Shown in pieces: positions 54,522-64,000 of a DNA stretch of 64,000 bases. The first letter of the stretch is position 1. The number at the start of each line of letters is the position of its first letter. The DNA comes from Marasmius tenuissimus (lineage: Eukaryota; Basidiomycota; Agaricomycetes; Agaricales; Marasmiaceae), in the NCBI GenBank assembly GCA_029532415.1, contig JAQOTA010000054.1, positions 4,179,644-4,243,643 of the forward strand, written 5' to 3'. The notes beneath the pieces were generated by a model. That model worked only from the letters and a program-made list of their open reading frames with translations. It was not told the origin of the DNA and did no database searches. The position numbers and the translations under genes are program-made.

Positions 54522-56917
54522 TTACCGGATCGCATCCTGCGCTAATGCAGGCACCCACACCTGAGTTGGTCCTATCTCTGAAATCGGGTCGAACAACGGT
54601 CGAAACTCCCAATCTTCGTCTCGTGCAGATGATATACTGTGGCTATTTGAAGTTAAATCATAGTGAATTAGCTCGGGCCCAACCAAGAGGGCAAGTTCGA
54701 AGAACCTACCTCGAAGACAAGTGGACCTCAATCTCCTGAACCGAAAATATCCTGAACGCGCAGTATTTGCATCGAAAATTTGAGTCCAAGTAGCATGGTT
54801 CGCATGTGGGTCCAAGTTCTCTGCCCTCCAGATCCAGCCTTTCCGTGGCGGATACAGCTTCAAAGCCATCGTGGTGAGGATGATTTACCTACTCAAGCCA
54901 GTGTCAGTCGCATCAAAACCAATTTGAGGGAGATAAGCTTTACGCACCGCTGTCGTCCATCGCATGAAGAGTCTATCTCCGTCCTTTGTCATGCAAGTTC
55001 TACATTCCACGAAAGGGTTGTTCTTGAACATGGCGTCAATAGTCGCGGTATTGGGGTTGAGCTGCGATAAGCGGCATATAGCCTCAGATACCAGCGTTGC
55101 TATCGGGTGTACCTCGACTTGTAGGCAAGGAGAGGAGCGCGGAGCGAGGTTCCTTTGCTGAGCTATAAAAAGCGCGACTTGAGATATCCAAGCACGCTCT
55201 TCTGTAGAGGAGTAACCCCTCTCGCACGTATGATAAAGTACAGCCGGATACGAGTAAATAGACTGCAATCCCCTGCAGTCATTGTTGGTGCACCGAAAGA
55301 GTGAGGTTGAGAGCAACAAGTCGTCTTTCGTGGAACCAGGACGGTGGCGTTGGAGGGACTCGAGGATGGTTTGAGTGCGGGAATCATTCCACTCCTGGAT
55401 GAAGGAAGGCAGCTGGGGCATTAGCACATTGAAAACCGATTGGAGAGTTGATTTGGAGTATGGAGGGGCCTCAATGATTGTTCGGACGGGTTGCCATAGG
55501 ACGATGTCCAAGACCGAGGGCATGACGAGGTCTCGAGAGAGATGCTGTTCTTGGTACTCCCAAAGGAAGTCAACCAAAACTTGAACACGAAGTTGACGAA
55601 TCCGGCGTCGCTCCGACTCGGCGAAACCATGAATTTCTGTTTGGAGATACTCTTCCAATGTGGGCGCGATGTTTCGCCAAACTATACAAATTTGTTAGGT
55701 TATAGCAAATTATACGATTCAGGTTTCGTACTTCGATCCGTGAGAGGCTTCGACTGGTTGACAAGCTTGTGCTTCCGAAACTTGTCGCGGACATTGGGCA
55801 AAGATAGATCCTCTTTCCAGCCTGGTTCTTCAAGTCTCTGCAGGATCCTGCAGACACGATGTTCAGACGGCCCAAGAAAGCTCTACTGGAGATACGCACG
55901 CCTGATACCGTTCTTTCTTCACGGCAGCACGTCCTCGTTCCTGTCTCTTATATTCATCACTCTGCCATTTGCGACACTCTCGTATATGCTGTGCGATCGC
56001 GTCAAACGGCTTGTCTCCTTGCAGAGACACGATTTACGCACTTTCACCCGGGCTTCAGCTACTTCCACCTCCGCTTGCAGCCATTGTTGCCTCTGCTCTT
56101 CAGGGATCTCTTCGTAGCTCCGGATGATTCCTCTTGTTTCCACACGCAAGTACGAACCGTTTTCGTCGTGATCTGGTTCGTCGCCGTGGAGGTAAGGGGC
56201 ATTGTTATTGATAAATCTCCGGTACGCGCTAAAATCCTTCTGGTTTTCGATGGTGAATGGGATGAACCGGGGGAACAATTTCCACATCTCGTCTGGAATA
56301 CGGAGACCCGTCTGATCCAACTCTTCATCAACATCCGACCCAGCCATGAACCTGGAAAACGGGTCTTAGTCAGTATAACCCATGAAAGATGACGCATATA
56401 CTCACACAGAGTCCAAGCAGCGATTACAGCATCGACACATAGCCTCCCAGATAATGGTTTGTACAATAGCAGTTGAGCAGAACTACATCCGCGGCGGTTG
56501 TTAGTTGAATTGTGTCCAGTACCGATTCTGACATGTACTCACATGGCAATGAGAGTCGAAAAGTAGGTGAGCAAAAGCAGGTTCACTCATTCTCGGGAAT
56601 GGGTCTGGTATACTGGCGTTCTTCCTTGAGGTCCTCCAGATAAACAGCGACGACTTGGACATCAGAATGTTCCGTAGGTCCCTGCTCGTTCTCGAGATTC
56701 GGAAAAGATCTCGAGGTTCAAGACAGACAAATATCTGCAGACGTGTGTGTTTAAGAGACCAAAAATCAGCGAGAAAGAAACAAAAGCTCACCTCGAAGAG
56801 GATATCCAAAGGCATTTCCTTGATATATTGGAGCGCTGCTTTGCGGCGACGGCCAACATTATGATCACCTTGCTGGGTAGCGGGTGGTTTCTTGGCTACT
56901 TTTCGTTTGCCAGCCAT
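54522..56917 (-). CDS. F-box protein with C-terminal cysteine motif
   Basis: A multi-exon gene. The head is lysine-rich (MAGKRKVAKKPPATQ), then KEMPLDILFE is joined to IFVCLEPRDLFRISRTSRDL and LMSKSSLFIWRTSRKN, an F-box as seen across Agaricomycetes. The large middle includes SYEEIPEEQRQQWLQAEVEV, a basic helical stretch ESERRRIRQLRVQVLV, and regularly spaced cysteines (FRCTNNDCRGL, VECRTCMTKDG). Near the end GPTCEPCYLDSNFRCKYC suggests another metal-binding patch. The last exon ends DAIR at 54522. At least six introns are inferred; their limits in the middle are approximate. By family it would serve as an SCF adaptor. It is unrelated in sequence to the F-box pair at 9-13 kb. Confidence 0.78.
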
Positions 56918-59584
56918 ATCGAGCGATGTCGATGTCAAGAGCGCATATAGACGGAAGAAGAAGGTGGTTACTGTACAACGTTAGAACGCGTCGCTTACCC
57001 ATGGCCCGCCGGCCCACCAGAGGTAATTTCTCACGGTTGCATGTTCGCGTCTTTTCAAACGGCCATGACAGCCACAACCGCGACTTCACAGCTCAATCCC
57101 TTGGCTCAGCACTTCTTCTGCAGCTTTCTCAGAGTAACTACACATATGAAAGTATGTCCTATCAACCAAGTAAATTCTGGCAGGCCAAATAGCGCAAAAC
57201 CGTCGGATCCAGCTCTGGCACTTGTCGGAACTGCATTTCATCATCTCGAAGGACTAGGCATTCATACCATAGAAAGGTCGGAAACGAGGGTAGTGCTCAT
57301 CTGATCGTATGTGCTCGAGCTCCCCGGCCCGCTTCGAGGCAGGTTCTCAGGTATATATCAACAAAATCGATGATATCAGAAATCGTTTCCGTGATTCGAA
57401 TTCTCCGAGGAATCGTCAAGCTGAGACTATTGGGTAATACCGTTATTTCTATGGCGAAAGGGCACGAAAAAATGTGTTTGTGGCTAACGGACGGATATAA
57501 GTACTACCTTGCTGGTACTTGGAAGAGGATTACTTGTATCGAAGAGAACGATGAACGAGTCACCAACGTAGTGCTTTTCCCAATGTGCGCGTCGACTAAA
57601 ACTACTAACGAGTCTAGGTAACGATTATTGCGGTATTAGGATATTATTTTGAAGATATCGCTGACCATGAATTCTGGATAGATTTGACGATTACAAACTG
57701 CCTAAGGTCCTGCGTCGCATTGGTGTGACTTCCTCACCATACTGCTCAATCCTATGAGCAAGTTTGGATTCGCGAAATCTCCTCCCCGGATCGTCCTTCA
57801 AGCACTGTGAGTTTGTGGAACCAGAAAGATCAGATTAGCGGCGAGGATGGCTCACAGCTGACCACAGAACCTGATTTGAAGGCCTCATTTCGGAGTCCTA
57901 CAGCACTGTCAGTGAACCGACGCTCGGACTTGTAGACAACACAGAATAAGTTCTCAGCCCACCTATCGGAGCGTAGTATTTACCCTCTTATTTTCAGTGC
58001 AGCCTGTACGTTGAGAGGTCTCTTGGATCTCGATGAACACCCTTCCCTGGCGAGAGTCCCGATGACTGAAGAGCAAGGATCGTCTGACTACATCCACTTC
58101 CCCATTCCGCCGTAAACTTGTTTTAGGCAGCCAATGCGTGCCTTCGAACCAACCAACGCTGTTCACGGGTGCTGAATCGCCTAAGGTGTATAGCTTCTAA
58201 TCACAGAGCCGATACATCGCAGCTGACGCTTCAATTCCCAAGCAGATGGCTTCCTACCCTCTCAATTCACAAAAATCTCCGTCACTGACAACCTCGAGGC
58301 ACTGTTATCTTCGTTTCACATTCCGAAAATGAACCCTGATTGATTTCTCTGACAGCACTCAAAGGGAATCGATGATCGCCGCCACTCGACGGGGCCCGGT
58401 TTCACTGAATGAAAGACGAAGAGGTGCGTCACCTCAGCTTCTACTCGGCCTATTTGTTCCCCCATACTGCATCCAGCATGACTGCTTCTCTGTACCCAGG
58501 ACGTGTGAATGGGTGAGACATCCCTACCGTTTCAAATGACTGATATTCTCCCCCCCAGAATGCTGTATACGCGTGCAGGCACCTTTCACCTTTTGGGGAA
58601 AGTCCTGTACGATCAATCAAGTCCCCGTCGTTTTCTTCGCTTCCAGAATGTTGTGTCCCTTCCGGAAGCTACTAGGACTGTGTCTCCGCAAGCGATATGA
58701 TACAAATTACCATGAGGCGACCTGTACTTATACCATTACTGTTACCATGAGTCCACCCAAGGGAACTGACTTTCTCCACCCCAAAATATAATTCCCCGGT
58801 ACATCTCAACACGACGCGTCCTCTGCCGGCTGTTCAGTATCACATTCCCCAATCAGGCAAAGAAATCTGAAACCTACAATCCAAGTATCCCATCGCATAC
58901 TCAAACTCCGAATTCCCGGTTTACGGCGAAATCTGAGCCTACCTCGGAGAAAATTTCCCCTTTCTCCTTGCATGCACTGGATACCGAGTGCATCTTTCTG
59001 ACTGGGTTTACCTCACGACTATGCACCTTCCCCCCACGTTTTGTTTGCCACCCGCCTCCCCGGAGAATTTACGGATGTTGCCAATTCCGATTTCTGTCGT
59101 CAGGGTGTCGAGACTGTCCGCCGGGCCTTCAGAAACTGTAACCAGGTTCTGTACCCTCCGAGCCAGGTTCACGAGAAAACCTAACACAGTACATAGTAGG
59201 ACTTCGCCGATACCAGGACTCAACGGATGGACCAAAACATGACGTTCAGAGGGCTCATAACATGAGCACGATTGAACTGTACTGAGACATTCCAACTAGT
59301 TGACAATAATCTAGCTACCTGGAAACCGGGGCTGTGCACATCGCGTGTACACACCTTTTAAATAGCCAACAGAACGTGAAGAGGCTATCGGAATCAGAAA
59401 AAAGGCGATTCGATGGGGTAGGGTGGAGGGAACGTGAAGGGCGAAGATATAGTAGTCAAGCAGACCCTTCAAGCGAAGGTAGATAGGCCATTATGCCCCT
59501 CTCGTCAGGTTGGTGTCATAGTGAGATTGATGGATCTAAAGCCCTGCTCTGACTGTCTGTGCACTTACGAACAAATCGCCTGTA
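56918..59584. other. Long intergenic region
   Basis: About 2.7 kb without a supported gene. Open frames such as 57370-57621 (plus) and 59008-59295 (minus) lack ATG context, splice partners or domains. No repeat with clear ends was seen. Confidence 0.45.
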
Positions 59585-61085
59585 TCACGGAACCAAACTC
59601 AACGCCTGGATAAAATATATCCACCAAGCTCTGAATAATGTTCTCCGTCCTTCCTCTACGACGATCTTTTTGAAGCAGTCGACAAGGCCGGCATAAGGCT
59701 CTTCAGCGTCTCTCAAGCTATAAAAAGTGTGTTAAGCGGTCTAAATAAGCTGATAGAAACCCCACGTACCGGATCACGTCTTCCGTCGAATATGGTTCAA
59801 CGCCAACACTACTCGTGTCAGGCTCAGCAACACTTGTATCTTCAACAACACTCGCTTCCTCAGCAACATCAGCATCCGCAGCAACATTCGCGTCCCCATC
59901 CCCATTGGCACGAGTCCTCTGCACAGCCAGCCTAGCTTGCACGATCTTCCAAGGAGCCAGGAAGGTCGCGGGGATCACAGCAAAGATCAACCTCAACACC
60001 ACAACTTTCATCCACCCTTCCAACCCCTGACTTGCTGTCAGGCTCCATGTCAGGTAGCCAGACAATTGACCGATGAACGCCCCAACCAACAATTGCACGA
60101 GATGACTGATTAAAATTCCAGGTAGAAGGTATAGTTTCCATGGCTGGCGACGTTCAATCGGAGAAAGTAACATCTTGTATCCAAAACTAGGCTTCGTCCA
60201 GGGTAGTTTGTATGGGGTAATGATGGCCCTAGAGCTTGGATCACTCAAACGGCTCAGCCGAGACATATCAATGCGGACCCACCGAATGGTCAGGATCTGG
60301 ATCGGAATGTCGATAGCCAGATGAAGAACGACTACCGAGCACAACCACACACTGTAAATGATTCCGGAGAAACCATGATGGGCGAGGTAGGCGAGGGTGG
60401 CGAAAGTCACGATCATTCCAAAGAGGCTGCCAAGAATATTGGGTACTGTGTGATTCGTGAGTCGAGCTGGGGTAGTTGAACAAGAATACAGACAAGCCTA
60501 CTCAATCCTTTATAGTAACCCGAGAAGCCCTATATCGCCAGTCAGACCAAGAGATAGGTATAGTTCCTGCTGAACGCACTTCTACCACGTAAATTCTCCG
60601 CAACGTGCTGAAAAATCCGGTTACGGTGCGATTCGGCGGCGCTGAGAATGCCTACTATTAACAAAGTACAAACACGAACCAAATTCCCCACACACCGTCA
60701 TCTTGGTCCTCCGCGTCTTCGAGTTGTATTCGACGTGGGTTATAGTGTACCCTCCAGCGCACCAATGCACCCGAGAGAGGTACGAGAATGGCCAGACTGA
60801 TAAAGAAACTGACCAAGAAAAAGAGTACGACCTCTCCGAGACCAAGAGCACGGCTGGGCCACAACATTCTGTTCAGAATTGGGATTTGCGAGATATGGGT
60901 CATGACGGAAGGAGAGGAGGAAGTGATCATTGATATGGCCAGTCGAATGATGTAAATGGACTGTATTGCATCGCCATCACGGTACAGTAAGTAACAAGGA
61001 TGCACAAACGAGTCAAAAACTGAGTACTCACCGTGATAGGTGCCACCTACACGTCTAAGGTCTCAATACTCTGGTTCCAAGACAT
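59585..61085 (-). CDS. Mitochondrial-carrier-like membrane protein
   Basis: A multi-pass membrane protein of a type common in Agaricomycetes. Landmarks in order: AISMITSSSPSVMTHISQIP, VLFFLVSFFISLAILVPLSG followed by ALVRWRVHYNPR, the hydrophobic pair FATLAYLAHHGFSGIIYSVW and VVVLHLAIDIPIQILTIRWV, SDPSSRAIITPYKL, SPIERRQPWKLYLLPGILIS, then IPATFLAPWKIVQARLAVQR. An acidic low-complexity loop (DADVAEEASVVEDTSVAEPD) follows. The last exon, after donor GTACGT and acceptor TTATAG, reads LRDAEEPYAGLVDCFKKIVE and FRAWWIYFIQALSLVP. The P-x-E/K...R-L signature and the Y-x-G-x-x-D-C-x-x-K-I block recall SLC25 carriers, but the classical three-fold repeat is degenerate. The start at 61085 is tentative. 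The substrate is unknown. Confidence 0.7.
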
Positions 61086-61658
61086 AGTTGCTGGGTATTG
61101 GCCTTGTAACGTCTTTCACCCCGTATGAATATGAGCGGAGGCCAGACATGTCAACATGAAAGTTGAATTGAGAGTTGAGAGCGAGGCCCGATATAATCCA
61201 GATTCAAGTCATGTGAATGACGGCATAGCGCGGCAGCTACCCGGCCCGACAAGGGCCGTGAGCAAGACAAGTGACAGCTTTTGAAATTTGCTTACGACCA
61301 CGATGCCACCGACCAATTCTAACAAATCTGAGAGCGTTGCGCTATTTCCTCGTCTCGTAGCTTCTAGACTACAGTATGCGAAGTTGAAGAAGCCCAGTTG
61401 ACGACTATATGAGTTAGAACTCGTCGCTCCGAGTCGTGACTCGTGCGAGTCTAGGCTGGACAATCAAACGATTAAACCTATCCTTGCTGCTCGTATCTAC
61501 GAAGAGAAGATCGATGACTATCAACCGTGCTAAATCTAGGCTCCTTTTGTACGCTTCTCCTTTCACTTCAGCTACCTAGAGCTGATGACCGAAATGGACT
61601 GAGTCCAGTCGAATTTCATTATTTGGAGACGATTACCTACAACAAATGGACGGTAGCT
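61086..61658. other. Intergenic region
   Basis: Between the carrier-like gene and the GMC pseudogene, both on the minus strand. No gene or repeat was seen. Confidence 0.5.
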
Positions 61659-63973
61659 TCATCGAGATGAACGAATGAGGTCGGAGGCACGTTCTGCTAT
61701 GATATATACTACCGCTTGTGGGTGGACCTCGGGAATTTGGGGCTAACAACCGTGACAGATCAGTACATGGACAAAAAGTAGCCCCTAGCAGATTCGCCAG
61801 CCTGAGCTGTAACTCACAAATATCGACGCGTCGACTACTCTCAGCCCTCTCACTCCTTTGACTCTCAGTTGTGAGTCGACCACTCCACCTTCCACTCCAC
61901 CTGGGCCCATACGAGCAGTTCCGATGCAATGTTGGACTGTCCTCGAGTTGTTCCTCGCGTAGATCTCCCGTTCCTCGTCGTTCGCGAATTCGATGAACGG
62001 CCGGACAATAAATCCGTCCCAAGCTGGCTGAGAGACAAACGTATCGACGTCTTTCATGGCCTGAATCATCGATTGGATATCGTAGTCGGTTGTATACAAC
62101 TGCGGATCGATAATGGGACTATCGAATGGATTCGTGGAATTTAGGGTAAACGTCCCTCCTGGAATTAGAGGACAACGTCGTTTGATACGGAGTCAGATCG
62201 ATACCGGGGGAACAAGTTGAGATGAGTGTCTTACTGGACGTTGGGGAAACCACAGCTGTTGTCGCTGAAAAATAACTTCCGTTCGGGGGCAGAGCTATCG
62301 ATCCCACAGGCGAGAAACCGTTCTTGTAAAAGAGTCAGAACCATTCACAAAGACTAAGAGTGAAGTCCTGCGCTTACACGAAGGACGATTTCAAGATTGC
62401 CGCTGCGTGGACCGCTCGATGGATCAAAACCGTCGAATATCTCTGGCGGGTTCTTTAGAAAAGCGATCATACTACCACCCGGCGGATTGACCATCAATCC
62501 TGTCCTCGAGATTTCCCATTGTCGTAGCAGCTCCTCTTGAAGAGTTGCGTTTCGGGCCACTGGATCAGTAGTTGTGTTGGAATTGACAACAAAGTAGGAT
62601 ATCAGCAACGGATGCTCGGTCAAATGCCGCCCGACATCGGGGGAGTCTACAAGGACTGGTACGTCGAGTTTGGAAAGTTCGTCCTGAGGCCAATACCCGA
62701 TAGGAGCAAGATTTGAGGAGTACCAAACACACCAGCGCTGAGAATGATCTCTTTATTACCAGTGATATTGAACCGGGGTCCTAAACAACGCGAGAATGAG
62801 TCATGGTCAAGGGATGCGAGACTTGAACGTACCATCGGCGTTCTGTCCAACTTCTAATGTGTCTATCTTCGGAGTACCACCATCGTCAGAAACTCGAGAT
62901 GAATAGAGCTTCATGCCCTGGTGTGTTGATGACAACATCGAGATTGGTCCGATTAATCACAGGAATGAGATACGCAGTTGCTGCACTACTTCGTTCACCG
63001 TGGCAACAGAGCTCTGGATATATCCTGGGGACAAAGTCAGCATGCGGAGCCTGGAGTAATATCCGTTTAGATTAAACATACCGAATCCGAGTGTGTTCCC
63101 GGCGTTGATGTCCTCGTTGAATCGAAGCCGCCCACTCAACGACTTCGCGGTACTGGCCACCAAAGGGTCGGTGCTCATCGGAAACCCAACAAGCTTGTTT
63201 CGACCGGCCCATAGCCATGAGCAGACGGTATAATCTGTCCAGTCGTGTTGTGACCATCGGCGGGGGGAGTGAGGCGAGAAACCTAAAACGCATTGAAGGA
63301 AGAATGATGCCGACTTTTTATCGTGCACAGACTTGAAGTTATACTTAGCTACCGAGTCCCAAGACCAACCTGAGTCGTTACTGAGTCGAGAAAAATTGTC
63401 CCACACGTCGTTGGACCCTCTGTTCCACACCATGTAATCTAGATAAACGGAAACATGAGCCACAATCTTTCGAATGTTCCATCGAACGCACTGATACTGC
63501 TACTGCCTCCCAATACGTGTCCTCTCGGAAGAGGGATAGTTCTGTTGAGCATTCCGGCTTGGGGAGTCGTCGTATAATTCCAATCAACGATAGTGTTGGA
63601 GGCCCTGGTTGCGAGAAAGGGAACAATTATGTTCTGAATGTCCGCGTTGCTGTCGAATGTGATAAGGATCTAGGAATCAGTAAAGGGAAAGACCGTGACT
63701 TTTTGGTTGCATGACCTACTCCACGCCTGCTTCCACGACTAACACTCGGTTTGCCCCATCTTCTGAAAGCCGACTGGCAAGAACACTTCCCGCCGTTCCA
63801 GCTTTGTAAGCTATTTGAGATCACGGTTTCATAACATGAAAGAGCAGAGACTCACCACCAACGATCACGTAGTCGTAGCTCGCGTTGCTGTTCAGTTCAT
63901 TGATAGAATGGTATAATTTTGAGAGACCTGGCAAAGCCAACGAGAATAAGGAGCACGCCCAAAGGAGACCCAT
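61659..63973 (-). pseudogene. GMC oxidoreductase (aryl-alcohol oxidase type), frameshifted
   Basis: A secreted FAD enzyme of the GMC family that would oxidise alcohols and release H2O2. The signal peptide MGLLWACSLFSLALPGLS, the FAD-binding VIVGAGTAGSVLASRLSE, RGHVLGGSSSI, YMVWNRGSNDVWDNFSRL, the second signature GTPQILLLSGIG, and the end with HCIGTARMG and EVHPQAVVYIIAERASDLI are all present. Between 63215 and 62640 the frame must change four times: GPVETSLL to FPMSTDP, SSVATVN to ERSSAATAYL, VVINT to KLYSSRVSD, and SGIG to QDELSKLDV. None of these steps leaves room for an intron. The gene is therefore a pseudogene, unless the assembly is faulty. The conserved reading between breaks suggests recent inactivation. 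Confidence 0.8.
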
Positions 63974-64000
63974 GAGGAGGAGGCTGTCGAAGACACATCC

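Overview
The window is nuclear DNA of a filamentous fungus, almost certainly a mushroom-forming basidiomycete (Agaricomycetes). Genes are split by many 45-65 bp GT-AG introns. Protein families typical of that class occur: large single-exon F-box/leucine-rich proteins, a MYND-finger protein, AA9 lytic polysaccharide monooxygenases, a GMC oxidoreductase and many small secreted proteins. No rRNA, convincing tRNA or CRISPR was seen. All exon limits were read by eye.

Layout. 1-8.6 kb holds housekeeping genes: a thioredoxin with an unusual CPPC site, the COPI coat subunit beta-COP, and a conserved RG-rich fungal protein whose reading frame is broken by one in-frame TAA. 9.1-13.6 kb is a tandem duplication of an F-box gene, with a long DNA hairpin at the junction. 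14.7-23.1 kb has a DHA2-type MFS exporter, a MYND-finger protein, a non-autonomous hAT transposon with perfect 8-bp target duplications, and a second thioredoxin. 23.8-30.7 kb has an orphan basic protein, two tandem AA9 enzymes, a macro-domain phosphatase and a secreted cysteine-rich protein. 31.0-35.6 kb has the chromatin-remodelling subunit Ssr4, another F-box protein and a GPI-anchored-type secreted protein.

37-49.5 kb is the most unusual part. Four small genes (A-D) each encode a secreted peptide of 58-62 residues with six cysteines in a C-C-CC-C-C order, the framework of cystine-knot (knottin-like) peptides. All four share five exons of matching phase, including a 17-nt second exon and a 4-nt third exon. 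The genes fall into two pairs (A/B and C/D). The A/B duplication border cuts a PARP-type zinc-finger gene, and a 2.4-kb transposon lies between C and D. Ordinary gene finders would probably miss these genes.

49.9-54.1 kb is a tandem pair of MFS transporters. 54.5-64 kb carries an F-box protein, a mitochondrial-carrier-like membrane protein and an aryl-alcohol-oxidase-type GMC gene broken by at least four frameshifts.

Recent local duplication recurs throughout (F-box, AA9, peptide and MFS pairs), together with decay (GMC, zinc-finger and MYND fragments) and transposon debris. This pattern suits an accessory region that evolves by gene birth and death around a few conserved genes. The secreted oxidative enzymes, exporters and cysteine-rich peptides suggest dealings with plant debris or neighbouring organisms; that role is inference.
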